This document shows positions 54,246 through 63,216 of a stretch of DNA of 64,000 nucleotides, piece by piece. Source of the DNA: Acetivibrio mesophilus (GTDB taxonomy: Bacteria > Bacillota > Clostridia > Acetivibrionales > Acetivibrionaceae); assembly GCF_004102745.1 (NCBI RefSeq), contig NZ_RLII01000003.1, forward strand, positions 186,001-250,000, read 5' to 3'. How positions within the stretch are numbered: the first letter of the stretch is position 1; the number at the start of each line of letters is the position of its first letter. The translations under genes and the position numbers were made by a program. A model generated the notes under the pieces. That model had not been told where the DNA came from. It saw only the letters and a list, made by a program, of their open reading frames with translations, and made no database searches.

Positions 54246-55712
54246 TTACTTCTTCTTTTTCACAAGCTTCAAATACAAATCAGAGTACTTGCTCGCCGAG
54301 CTGTTCCATGAATAATCCGAAATCATAGCGCGTTTTACCATATCCTCCCACTCAAGAGGCTTTTCATTGTAAAACTTTATTGCACGCTTAATAGTATCCA
54401 TCATATCCTTAGATGTAAAGTCTTGGTATGAAAAACCATTTCCGTTTTTCTTATCCTTATCGATATCAATTACCGTCTCTGCCAGACCTCCTGTCGACCT
54501 TACTATAGGTATTGTACCATACCTCAAACTAAACAGTTGTCCTAATCCGCAAGGTTCAAATCTTGACGGCATGAGGAACATGTCACTGCCCGCATAAATC
54601 CGCTGAGCCAAAGGAGCATTAAACCCGATAAATACGCCTACCTTGTCAGGATACTTTTCTTGAATCTTCTTAAATCCTGTCTCATAGTATTCATCTCCCG
54701 CTCCTAACAGGATAAACTGAATATCTTCCTTCATCATCTCGTCAATCTCATCCATTATGAGGTTCAAGCCCTTCTGCCCGGTCAACCTGGATATCAATCC
54801 GATAACAGGCACATCCTTTTTCGGCAGCCCCATTTCCTTTTGAAGAGCATATTTGTTTTCTGCTTTTAGCTTAAATGTGTCAACAGTATAGTTTTTGTAA
54901 ATTCTTGGGTCAGTCTCCGGATTGAACACATCATAGTCAATACCGTTTACTATTCCGTAAAGATCTTTTGATCTGTTTTTTAACAAACCCTCCAGTTTCT
55001 CACCATATCTTTCTGTCTGAATTTCTTTTGCATAGGTTTCGCTAACGGTAGTAATAATATCCGAATAAACCAGTCCTGCTTTCATAAAGCTGAACATTCC
55101 ATAAAACTCAACCTTTTCAGGCACAAATATTTCATCCGGCATTCCCATAATTCCCATAACATCTCTTGAGAAATTGCCCTGATATTCTAGATTGTGAATT
55201 GTAAACATGGTCTTTATGTTCTTATAAAAAGGATAAGTCTTATATTTCTCATTTAAAAACATGCACATCGGCCCAGTATGCCAGTCATTGCAGTGGATTA
55301 TATCCGGTTTGAAGTCTATTTTGGGGAGCATCTCCAATGCTGCCTTGCAGAAAAAGGCAAACCTATCCGCATCATCAAAATAGCAGTATATTCCTCCCCT
55401 GTTAAAATAATGATAATTATCCAGGAAGTAAATAGGCACACTCATATCCTTCCCGTCTGATTTAAAGCCAATTTCACCTTCTCTTACAATACAGGTTGAC
55501 TGCCTGCCTCCCATATCAACCGGAAAATCTGTCACATACTTCATATTAGTTTCTATCTGCTGATACCTCGGCATTGCAACCCTCACGTCATAACCCATGG
55601 AAAGCAGTGATTTGGGCAAAGAACCTGCTACATCTGCCAATCCTCCCGTTTTAGCGAATGGAGCTACTTCAACAGAAACAAATAACACCTTCAAGTTATC
55701 ATTCTCTCTCAT
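54246..55712 (-). CDS. glgA: Glycogen synthase (ADP-glucose)
   Basis: A 488-residue GT5 glucosyltransferase that extends alpha-1,4-glucan from ADP-glucose. It has the N-terminal EVAPFAKTGGLADVAGSLPK substrate loop, HCNDWHTGPM, SRLTGQKGLNLI and the C-terminal MPSRFEPCGLGQLFSLRYG with its conserved acidic residue, then STGGLAETV. Length is normal. Two ATGs stand in tandem; 55712 is taken because GGAGG is 6 bases away, against 3 for 55715. Together with phosphoglucomutase it indicates glycogen storage. Confidence 0.95.
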   Translation of the reverse strand: MRENDNLKVLFVSVEVAPFAKTGGLADVAGSLPKSLLSMGYDVRVAMPRYQQIETNMKYVTDFPVDMGGRQSTCIVREGEIGFKSDGKDMSVPIYFLDNYHYFNRGGIYCYFDDADRFAFFCKAALEMLPKIDFKPDIIHCNDWHTGPMCMFLNEKYKTYPFYKNIKTMFTIHNLEYQGNFSRDVMGIMGMPDEIFVPEKVEFYGMFSFMKAGLVYSDIITTVSETYAKEIQTERYGEKLEGLLKNRSKDLYGIVNGIDYDVFNPETDPRIYKNYTVDTFKLKAENKYALQKEMGLPKKDVPVIGLISRLTGQKGLNLIMDEIDEMMKEDIQFILLGAGDEYYETGFKKIQEKYPDKVGVFIGFNAPLAQRIYAGSDMFLMPSRFEPCGLGQLFSLRYGTIPIVRSTGGLAETVIDIDKDKKNGNGFSYQDFTSKDMMDTIKRAIKFYNEKPLEWEDMVKRAMISDYSWNSSASKYSDLYLKLVKKKK

Positions 55713-55866
55713 CATATACCTCCATCTTGTCTTTTTTGGTTAAATAAAAATACAGCTTAAACAACACTAGATATTATTAATAACCATTTTATATTAATAA
55801 CCATTTTATTCGTGTACAAAACATTAGTTTACATCATTATGTCAAAATTAATTTTTAATGTTCATC

Positions 55867-57261
55867 CTAAGCTTTACCCTCACCGGCCAACCTCAAAAGC
55901 AAATCCGCAATTTCAGGATCAAACTGCGTTCCACTACACCTTTTTATCTCCTTAAGGGCGGATTCCATATCCATACCTTTTCTGTAGGGCCTGTCGCTTG
56001 TCATAGCGTCAAAAGCATCGGCCACACACATTATTCTTGCAAAAATGCAAATTTCATTTCCTTTGATTCCATTGGGGTATCCCTTTCCGTCATACCTCTC
56101 ATGATGCTGCAGTATACCGTTTAACCCGTTTTTTAAGAATTCAACATCCTTAAGAATATTATATGCTATAATCGGATGCTTCTTTATTTCATCAAATTCC
56201 TCATTCGTTAATTTCTCCGTCTTATTCAATATACTTGCTGAAATCCCTATTTTCCCAATATCGTGCAATATCGCTGCATACCTTAAATCTTTTATTTCTT
56301 CCTCGGTCAACTTCAATGCCCTTGCCAGCTCACAGGATATTTCCATAACCCTCTGGCAATGTCCCCTTGTATAAGCATCCTTTGCCTCAATTGAATTGGC
56401 AAGGCACATAACGGTCTGGAGATAACCGTACTGAATATTATCAAAAAGCTTCATCAGCTCACCATTTTTTACATTAAGCTCCTCTTTCGTCTCATCCAAC
56501 TCTTTAATATAGGTGTTGAGTTCTTCATTGCTTGCAGCAGCTTCCTCATATAGAGCTTCTATTTCTTCCTTCTGACTGTATATATTATTAAACATTTCAG
56601 CATTTCTGATACCTATGGCAACATAACATGCAAGACTTTTCAAAAAACTCAAATCAACTCTTGAAAAAGTTTCTGGATTTGAGCTGCCGATGAAAATCGC
56701 ACCTATTAATTCATCGGAAACATTTAATGAAAGTGCCATAATTTCACCGTTTTTCTCATTGGAAAGCATTTCAATTTGCGGCTCTGACGAAGAATTCTTA
56801 TCTATAAGGCTCAGTATGTACTGTTCATAATTAATATTTTCTGCATTTTTCAAAGTTTGATTCCCATACTCATAATTCAATACAGGTTGGAGAGACTTTT
56901 TGTCAACAAAGCAAACATGATACCATTTACATCCAGTGATTCTTATCAGCTCATTATATGTATGTTCCATTATTATTTTTACATCAAAAGTAGACGTAAT
57001 AATTTTTGATACTTCATGAAGAGAGTCCAACTCTGCTTCCATTTTCTCAATTTTTTCACTGCGTATTAGCAATTCTCGTTCATTTTTTTTATTGAATATA
57101 GTCTTTGAGAGGTAATCAATAAATATCAGCATCAAAATAAAGCCCATTATAATAATAAACCTGAAGTCTGAAGTGTGAACAAATTCAATTGCTGCGAACA
57201 CAAGTATAGAGCATATGAGAAAATACTTAATTATCAATATAGCCACAGATTTATTTCGCAT
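55867..57261 (-). CDS. Membrane GAF / HD-GYP phosphodiesterase-like protein
   Basis: A 464-residue protein with two N-terminal membrane helices (~8-55), a GAF domain (~80-235), a coiled coil and a C-terminal HD-GYP domain. Key residues are AAILHDIGKIG with the HD metal pair, HHERYDGKGYPNG with the GYP triad, and DAFDAMTSDRPYRKGM. HD-GYP enzymes hydrolyse c-di-GMP to GMP. GGAGTGGAGG supports the ATG at 57261; the frame extends 21 codons further without a ribosome site. It follows htrA after a terminator, so it is probably a separate unit. Confidence 0.92.
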   Translation of the reverse strand: MRNKSVAILIIKYFLICSILVFAAIEFVHTSDFRFIIIMGFILMLIFIDYLSKTIFNKKNERELLIRSEKIEKMEAELDSLHEVSKIITSTFDVKIIMEHTYNELIRITGCKWYHVCFVDKKSLQPVLNYEYGNQTLKNAENINYEQYILSLIDKNSSSEPQIEMLSNEKNGEIMALSLNVSDELIGAIFIGSSNPETFSRVDLSFLKSLACYVAIGIRNAEMFNNIYSQKEEIEALYEEAAASNEELNTYIKELDETKEELNVKNGELMKLFDNIQYGYLQTVMCLANSIEAKDAYTRGHCQRVMEISCELARALKLTEEEIKDLRYAAILHDIGKIGISASILNKTEKLTNEEFDEIKKHPIIAYNILKDVEFLKNGLNGILQHHERYDGKGYPNGIKGNEICIFARIMCVADAFDAMTSDRPYRKGMDMESALKEIKRCSGTQFDPEIADLLLRLAGEGKA

Positions 57262-57403
57262 AAAAAACCTCCACTCCGGGCAATATTCAGAAGGACAAGA
57301 TGATTTGACAGTTGCGAGGGACATTTCTGGCCTCGCTATATTATCATTCTACATATCGTCACAAAAATCCTGCCACTTAATAAAATTTGGCATGAGTTCA
57401 CAT

Positions 57404-57431
57404 AAAAAGGGGTGACCCTAAAGGCCTCCCC
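57404..57431 (-). terminator. Intrinsic terminator after htrA
   Basis: Minus strand: GGGG-A-GGCC and GGTC-A-CCCC form a stem of about 8 bp with one mismatch around TTTAG, followed by TTTTTAT. It lies 20 bases past the htrA stop. Confidence 0.7.
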
Positions 57432-57450
57432 TCATATGCAGCATTTTATT

Positions 57451-58905
57451 CTATTTTTGCTCATCCAGTGTTACTTCTACAGTGATATCTCTTCCATCCC
57501 TGTGTATTTTCAACTTAACTTTTTCTCCGGGTTTGTACTTATTCTTTTGCTCTTCCAATTCATCATAATTCTTTACCCTTACACCGTTAAACTCTGTAAT
57601 TATGTCGTCTTTTTGAATACCGGCTTTATAAGCTGCGCTGAATATTTCAACGTTGTATACAAGCACTCCTTCAGGAAGTCCGTAGCGGTCGGCTATTTCC
57701 TTATTAAACCCGCTGTTTATCTGTATACCAATGGATGGTCTTCCTTTTACATACTTGTACTCAATAAGGCTATCGGTGATTTCCTTTGCTTTGTTTATAG
57801 GTATTGCAAACCCAAGACCTTCATAACCACCACCACCGATTTTTGCAGTATTAACACCAATTAACTTTCCTTCGGCATTAACAAGAGCTCCTCCGCTATT
57901 TCCGGGATTTATGGAGGCATCCGTCTGTATCAACTTCAATTCCTTGCCGTCGGTTACAGGTACTGTTCTGTTAAGACCGCTTATTACACCCACAGTAACC
58001 GAACCCATATACTCAAGCCCTCCGGGGTTTCCTATGGCAACTGCAAGCTCACCAACTTTGATATCATCCGAATTTCCAAATTCAACCGCCGGTAAGTTGT
58101 TTGCTTCGATTTTAAGTACTGCCAAATCTGTCCTTGAGTCTCTTCCTACAACAGTAGCAGGATAGGGTGTATCCGGATCACTTGGTAAAATAACCTCAAT
58201 CTTTGCATTCTGTATGAGATTATTGGTTGAACCGCTCAGAGCCGACTCAATAACGTGGTTGTTTGTCATTATATACCCGTCACTTCTTATTATGATGCCT
58301 GAACCCTGGGATTCTGTATCTTGTGGTGCAAAAAACCAGAAATCACTAACCGTTGCTGTTGATTTTACGCTTATTCCAACAACGGAAGGACCAACCTTTT
58401 CAGCTATTGCAACAACTACAGAAGAGTCGGAATTCTCAATAACAACCTTCCTGTAATAATCCGAGCCTACTCCATTTGCAGAGCCACTTACGCCATTCTG
58501 CTCGTTAGTGTTGTTTCTGAAAATAGATTGAACCGAAGGACTGAGTGCAGGAACTCCAAATATGAAGAACCCTCCAACTATCGATCCGCTTAATATAGAA
58601 CTCATAACAGCAACAAGTATCATTTGCATCAAAATGCTCTTCTTCTTCTTTGGTTTTGTATAACTTTCGGAATAATACGAAGCCGCCTTCAAATCTGCAG
58701 AACCATTATCATAAACCTTTTCATTATCGATTACATTTTCATTTACATCTACAGCTACATTTTCAATCATATTTTCATTAACATCTTCGGCTATAGTTTC
58801 AATCACATTTTCGTTAATATTCATACCATTTACATTATTTGACTGTCCGAAACTGTTTATTTCATTTTCTTCATTGTTAAAACCGTTATAATTAAATTCG
58901 TCCAT
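57451..58905 (-). CDS. htrA: HtrA/DegP-type membrane serine protease
   Basis: A 484-residue envelope quality-control protease. A cytoplasmic, Asn/Glu-rich N-terminus (~1-85, with imperfect VNENVIE-like repeats) precedes one membrane helix (MQMILVAVMSSILSGSIVGGFFIFG). The trypsin-like domain carries the triad His (MTNNHVIES), Asp (DSRTDLAVLKI) and Ser (NPGNSGGALV). One PDZ domain is at the C-terminus (YKAGIQKDDIITEFNGV). AAAGGAGAG is 6 bases before the ATG at 58905. It lies downstream of a kinase/regulator pair, suggesting CssRS/WalRK-like control of envelope stress (inference). Confidence 0.93.
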   Translation of the reverse strand: MDEFNYNGFNNEENEINSFGQSNNVNGMNINENVIETIAEDVNENMIENVAVDVNENVIDNEKVYDNGSADLKAASYYSESYTKPKKKKSILMQMILVAVMSSILSGSIVGGFFIFGVPALSPSVQSIFRNNTNEQNGVSGSANGVGSDYYRKVVIENSDSSVVVAIAEKVGPSVVGISVKSTATVSDFWFFAPQDTESQGSGIIIRSDGYIMTNNHVIESALSGSTNNLIQNAKIEVILPSDPDTPYPATVVGRDSRTDLAVLKIEANNLPAVEFGNSDDIKVGELAVAIGNPGGLEYMGSVTVGVISGLNRTVPVTDGKELKLIQTDASINPGNSGGALVNAEGKLIGVNTAKIGGGGYEGLGFAIPINKAKEITDSLIEYKYVKGRPSIGIQINSGFNKEIADRYGLPEGVLVYNVEIFSAAYKAGIQKDDIITEFNGVRVKNYDELEEQKNKYKPGEKVKLKIHRDGRDITVEVTLDEQK

Positions 58906-58936
58906 ACCTAACTCTCCTTTCATTTCGACTTATCTT

Positions 58937-58980
58937 CTCGTGTTATTTTTTCTTGTGTTATTTTTTCTTGTGTTATTTTT
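58937..58980. repeat. Three tandem 15-base repeats upstream of htrA
   Basis: Three copies of CTTGTGTTATTTTTT (the first with one change, CTC for CTT) lie head to tail at 58937-58951, 58952-58966 and 58967-58980. They begin 31 bases before the htrA start, in the gap between the kinase stop and htrA. On the coding strand each unit reads AAAAAATAACACAAG. Confidence 0.7.
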
Positions 58981-59032
58981 ATTATAGAAAATGAATTTTA
59001 AAAACTTGTGAATAAATTGTTAAGATTGCTCG

Positions 59033-60550
59033 TTATATATTTTCACTGCTACTGCCCTTATCCAAGGTAAAATAAAATTTTGTTCCCATTCCGACATCAC
59101 TTTCGACCCAGATTTCCTGACTGTGATCGTTTATTATGTTTCTGACTATAGCAAGGCCAAGTCCTGTGCCTCCCTTTTCCTTGCTTCTAGATTTGTCTGA
59201 CTTATAAAACCTTTCCCATATAAGGTCAATTTCATTCTTGTCGATCCCTATACCATTGTCTTCTACAGAAACAAGTATCTTGCCTCTATACCTTGATGTA
59301 GATACTCTGATTTTTCCGTTCTGGCGGACAAACTTGACAGCATTGTGCATGAGATTTATCAATACTCTTTCAATGGAATCTATATCCGCTTTCACATACA
59401 TATCCTCTTCTTCAAAACTTGCCTCAACATCAATATCCTTTTGTGTTATAAAGTTTTCAAGCTTTATGATACACCTTCTAATGAGTTCATTAATGTTGAA
59501 GTCAACCGGTTTTATACTGACTTCACCGGACTCCATTCTGGCAAGGTCAAGAAGGTCTGTAGTCAACCTGTTTAACCTTCTTATTTCGTCCCGGACGATA
59601 AACAGGTATTCCTTTTCCTTTTCCGGGGGAATGGTACCGTCTAATATTCCCTCTATAAACCCGTGTATTGAAGTCATTGGAGTCCGCAATTCATGGGACA
59701 CATTGGCGATAAAGCCTCTTCGCATATTCTCCAGATTCTGAAGCTCCCCCGCCATGTTGTTAAAGCTTTTCGCAAGCTCACCTATCTCATCCTCCGATGA
59801 AATATCAAGCCTCTCGTCAAAATTACCGCTTGCTATCTTCTTTGCAGCACTATTAATCTTTTTCAAGGGCCTTGATAGCCTTAGTGAAAAAATGTAAACC
59901 AGTACTATTGATATTATTATAGAAATAGCCACCGCAAACATAAAGAACTTAAAAACACTGCTTCTTGCCCTTTGAACCTCAGGAACAGGAGTATGAAGGT
60001 AAACAGCCCCCAAGACCTTCCCATCATACACAAAGGGCTTTTCAATCGTCAGCCACGATACATTGGTATCCTTAAACAGGCCGTAAAAATCGCCCATCTC
60101 TTTTACCAGAGGCACATTTCCGCTCAAAACATCTTTATACTGTGCCGGATTTTGCAGCCTTACCCTGCCGTTGTTATCGGTAAGCTTTTGGATTATCTCC
60201 TTGACCACCGCCTGATTACCCTTGATAACACCAATTTCCCCTTCGGTAGATACGATCCATATGATGGAACCGGTACTCTGACTGTCTCTCTCGAGGGCAT
60301 TATCCAGCATACTCCGGTATATTTCATCCCAGAATGCAAACATAGGATCATTATAGTTATTGTAATAAGCTGTCAAATAATCGTTCAGCATACTATTTAT
60401 GCTGTCTCCGGTATCACTAAGCAAATCTTCCTTTTCTTCCGATGCAAAATTCCCAAGAAAAATATAGAGCATAGCGCCGGTTATGGATGTGCTCACAATC
60501 AAAATGGCAATAAATATAACAACGATTTTGCTAAATAGTGTTTTTAGCAT
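59033..60550 (-). CDS. HAMP-containing sensor histidine kinase
   Basis: A 505-residue membrane kinase. Two helices (~8-30 and ~200-222) bound an extracellular sensor domain of about 165 residues. A HAMP domain (LSRPLKKINSAAKKIASGNF) leads to the HisKA box FIANVSHELRTPMTSIHGF with the phospho-His. The ATP-binding domain follows (NLMHNAVKF, VEDNGIGID, GGTGLGLAIVRNI). There is no PAS domain. The ATG at 60550 shares its A with the stop of the response regulator (TAATG), so the two are translationally coupled. The signal is unknown; htrA downstream suggests envelope stress. Confidence 0.93.
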   Translation of the reverse strand: MLKTLFSKIVVIFIAILIVSTSITGAMLYIFLGNFASEEKEDLLSDTGDSINSMLNDYLTAYYNNYNDPMFAFWDEIYRSMLDNALERDSQSTGSIIWIVSTEGEIGVIKGNQAVVKEIIQKLTDNNGRVRLQNPAQYKDVLSGNVPLVKEMGDFYGLFKDTNVSWLTIEKPFVYDGKVLGAVYLHTPVPEVQRARSSVFKFFMFAVAISIIISIVLVYIFSLRLSRPLKKINSAAKKIASGNFDERLDISSEDEIGELAKSFNNMAGELQNLENMRRGFIANVSHELRTPMTSIHGFIEGILDGTIPPEKEKEYLFIVRDEIRRLNRLTTDLLDLARMESGEVSIKPVDFNINELIRRCIIKLENFITQKDIDVEASFEEEDMYVKADIDSIERVLINLMHNAVKFVRQNGKIRVSTSRYRGKILVSVEDNGIGIDKNEIDLIWERFYKSDKSRSKEKGGTGLGLAIVRNIINDHSQEIWVESDVGMGTKFYFTLDKGSSSENI

Positions 60551-61236
60551 TATTTCACCTCAAATTTGTATCCAACACCCCAAACAGTTTTAAGCTGCCA
60601 GTTCTGACCCTCACTGTCCAGTTTTTCCCGCAGCCTCTTTATGTGAACATCCACAGTTCTTGAATCTCCATAGAAATCAAACCCCCAAACCTGCTCTAGA
60701 AGTTGTTCCCGCGTGAACACCTTATTGGGGTTTGATGCAAGAAAATAGAGGAGCTCCAGCTCCTTTGGCGGAAATTCCATATCTTTGCCGTTTACTTTCA
60801 ATGTATAATTCGTCTTATTTATAATTAGATTCGGATAAACTATCTCCTGAACATCACTGTCTTTATGCTCATATCTTCTAAGCACCGCCTTTAGCCTTGC
60901 CACCAGCTCCTTTGGCTCAAAGGGTTTTACAAGGTAATCATCGGCGCCAAGCTCCAGTCCCAATACCTTGTCAAAAGTTTCCCCCTTGGCCGAGAGCATA
61001 ATTACAGGAATATTGCTGATCTTTCTAATCTCCCGGCAAACCTGCCATCCATCTGCCCCGGGAAGCATAATATCAAGAATAACTATGTTTGGAGTAGTAC
61101 TTCTAAATACTTCCAGAGCTTTATTGCCATTGTATACTGTAGAAACCTCAAAACCTTCCTTCTCCATATACAGTCTTATAAGCTCACAGATATTTACATC
61201 GTCGTCAATTACAAGAACTCTGGTTTTATTGTTCAT
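60550..61236 (-). CDS. OmpR/PhoB-family response regulator
   Basis: A 228-residue regulator with a receiver domain (VIDDDVNICELIR; phospho-Asp in NIVILDIMLPGADGWQ; switch Thr/Ser in VIMLSAKGE; Lys in DDYLVKPFEPKEL). A winged-helix DNA-binding domain follows (FPPKELELLYFLASNPNKVF, SRTVDVHIKRLREKL). It precedes the kinase in an operon that probably continues to htrA. The start at 61236 gives the usual N-terminus (NNKTRVLVIDDDV); upstream is GGTGATAG, a moderate ribosome site. Confidence 0.93.
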   Translation of the reverse strand: MNNKTRVLVIDDDVNICELIRLYMEKEGFEVSTVYNGNKALEVFRSTTPNIVILDIMLPGADGWQVCREIRKISNIPVIMLSAKGETFDKVLGLELGADDYLVKPFEPKELVARLKAVLRRYEHKDSDVQEIVYPNLIINKTNYTLKVNGKDMEFPPKELELLYFLASNPNKVFTREQLLEQVWGFDFYGDSRTVDVHIKRLREKLDSEGQNWQLKTVWGVGYKFEVK

Positions 61237-61303
61237 ATTCTATCACCCCAATAATTTTAATGCGCAGGCCTATACACAATCGTACATTAATATGAACAAC
61301 ATG

Positions 61304-61492
61304 TCAGTTTAATATTTCATTGCGGATAGGCAAACTGTTCAGTACTATGTTTTGTATCTTTATTTCCTCTTGAAGCTTTTTTTGCTCCTCTTTTAACTCG
61401 TTTATGGTATTTACAAGTCTTTCATTCTCTTCAATCAAGACTTTTATCATTTCCCTGATATCATTGATAGCAAGCCTGTCCTCCTGTCTCAT
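61304..61492 (-). CDS. Short coiled-coil protein, unknown
   Basis: A 62-residue, highly charged protein that is almost entirely coiled coil (MIKVLIEENERLVNTINELK, then EEQKKLQEEIKIQN). GGGGGG lies 8 bases before the ATG, supporting expression. It sits 67 bases upstream of the response regulator on the same strand and could be part of that operon. I recognise no family. Confidence 0.6.
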   Translation of the reverse strand: MRQEDRLAINDIREMIKVLIEENERLVNTINELKEEQKKLQEEIKIQNIVLNSLPIRNEILN

Positions 61493-61763
61493 AGATATCC
61501 CCCCCTAATCAATTAATGTATATTCTTATGAAACAAATGCATATAAAATAATATTATTTAATCTCTATTACTATTATATTAGAATACATTATTTGTTACT
61601 GTATATTATAGCAAATTTATTGTTTTGTGAATACCAAATTTAATATAAGCTATTTCTTACCATAGAATATCTGTTGACTTGCCAACAGTGTTATGATAAG
61701 TTTTAGATATGCATAATTTATTATAGTAATAGAATATTTTATCTTTTTAGGAGGGGTCAAAAA

Positions 61764-62102
61764 ATGATTGGATTAGCTTTTGTCATCGTTTTAGCTTCAG
61801 TGGTAGCACTCGTTCTCGTTATTTGTCTGTTTATGTTTCTAAACAGAAAGTCTGATTCGTCCACACCTGACAACAATCAGCCTTCCGCTAATTTAGTCGC
61901 CACCCCAGGCAGGACTAAAAAAAACAATAGCAATATTCCCGATGACGATGCCCTTGTAGCGGTATTGACTGCCGCAGTACTTGCAAGTATGGGAAACAGG
62001 CCCGACATAAAAATAAGAGTAACTTCTTTCAGACGTGTACCTGAGACATCGCCAATTTGGAATACTGTAGGGAGAAAAGAATATATTTCCAACAAGCTCT
62101 AA
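61764..62102 (+). CDS. OadG-like (sodium-pump decarboxylase gamma subunit-like) protein
   Basis: A 112-residue protein with one N-terminal membrane helix (GLAFVIVLASVVALVLVICLFMFL), a Ser/Pro/Asn linker and a C-terminal segment. That segment reads DDALVAVLTAAVLASMG followed by IRVTSFRRV and W-x3-GRKEYI, the layout of gamma subunits of sodium-pumping oxaloacetate or methylmalonyl-CoA decarboxylases. No alpha or beta subunit gene is nearby, so this may be a stand-alone copy with a different partner. AGGAGGGG is 6 bases before the ATG. Confidence 0.65.
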   Translation: MIGLAFVIVLASVVALVLVICLFMFLNRKSDSSTPDNNQPSANLVATPGRTKKNNSNIPDDDALVAVLTAAVLASMGNRPDIKIRVTSFRRVPETSPIWNTVGRKEYISNKL

Positions 62103-62136
62103 GTTATTGTAGACCAGTGTATTACTTTACAACAAC

Positions 62137-63003
62137 TTAGTTATACACTCTATTTAGGAACAATTTCATAGCATTTTCCCCTAAAATAATCTTCTTTTGT
62201 TCATCAGTAAGATTCATTCCCATGAATCTTTTTAAGTCCCATGCAGGGCTTCCCCATGGGTAATCAGAACCAAAAACCAGTCTATCGGCTCCGATTTCGC
62301 TTATGACACCCTCGGGTATACTATCATCAAGCCAACTGGGTTCATTTGTTTCTCTTATTTGAGGGTAACCGGAAATAACAATGGATGTATCAAAGCAAAC
62401 ATTTTTATAACTCTTTGAAAGCCTTAAAACATCCTTTACATTGCCGTCGGCCATATGGGTAAGTACAAAAGGTATATTTTCATACCTTGCTATCAGCGGT
62501 TCGAGGGTTTCTACATCAGAAAACTCATTAAGCCTTGCATTTGCCACCCTGCCGCAATGAAATACTATAGGAAAAGCAATGTCATTGCAAAACTCATATA
62601 TGCCTTCCAATTTTCTATCCTTAGGGTCAAAGCCTTGGGCCATGGGATGCAACTTAATACCCTTTGCCCCATCTAAAATATATTCGTTAAGCAAGCTTTC
62701 AAAGGACACATCCATGTCCGGATGGAAGCTTACTAGAGGTATCAGATTGGGATGTTTCCGTGATTCTTCAAGAGTCCATTTGTTGTTGCTGTGAAGAATT
62801 TTGGCCGGCGCAAAATTAGCCATAACGGTATAGTCTATACCCTCATTTTCCATGCTCTTTAGGACATCATCAATAGTACCTGTTCCAGGATTTTCAAACT
62901 CTATACTGTACATCTTGTTAAAAGATTGCAATATTTTAGAAGAAACCTCTTCTGACGAAAAAGTATGTACATGCCCATCTACAATTGTAAAGTTACCTAT
63001 CAT
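62137..63003 (-). CDS. Amidohydrolase-family (PF04909-type) metal-dependent hydrolase
   Basis: A 288-residue TIM-barrel hydrolase. Metal ligands fit the amidohydrolase-2 pattern: VDGHVHTF at the N-terminus (HxH), a His in KLHPMAQGF, VFHCGRVANA, LTHMADGN and the late Asp in VFGSDYPWGSP. Relatives include decarboxylases and hydrolases of small aromatic or cyclic acids; the substrate cannot be inferred. GAGGGAG lies about 9 bases before the ATG at 63003. Convergent with the OadG-like gene and divergent from apgM. Confidence 0.8.
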   Translation of the reverse strand: MIGNFTIVDGHVHTFSSEEVSSKILQSFNKMYSIEFENPGTGTIDDVLKSMENEGIDYTVMANFAPAKILHSNNKWTLEESRKHPNLIPLVSFHPDMDVSFESLLNEYILDGAKGIKLHPMAQGFDPKDRKLEGIYEFCNDIAFPIVFHCGRVANARLNEFSDVETLEPLIARYENIPFVLTHMADGNVKDVLRLSKSYKNVCFDTSIVISGYPQIRETNEPSWLDDSIPEGVISEIGADRLVFGSDYPWGSPAWDLKRFMGMNLTDEQKKIILGENAMKLFLNRVYN

Positions 63004-63134
63004 TTCTTACTACTCCCTCTTATTCTATATGAGAATTTTACTTATAAAAATTGCATCTGCTTCTTTATTGCCATAAGGTAATTATAGATTATTATTGCCG
63101 TCAAATCAAACAACAAATTTATGTCGTCAATTCT

Positions 63135-63162
63135 TTGCATACGTTTTAAAGTTTGCTATAAT
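63135..63162 (+). promoter_or_regulatory. Putative promoter of apgM
   Basis: TTGCAT (63135-63140), 16-base spacer, TATAAT (63157-63162), about 55 bases before the apgM start. Confidence 0.55.
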
Positions 63163-63216
63163 TAAATGGTTAATATATCTAAAACCATATAAAATAATGT
63201 TAAAGGAATTGATTTT

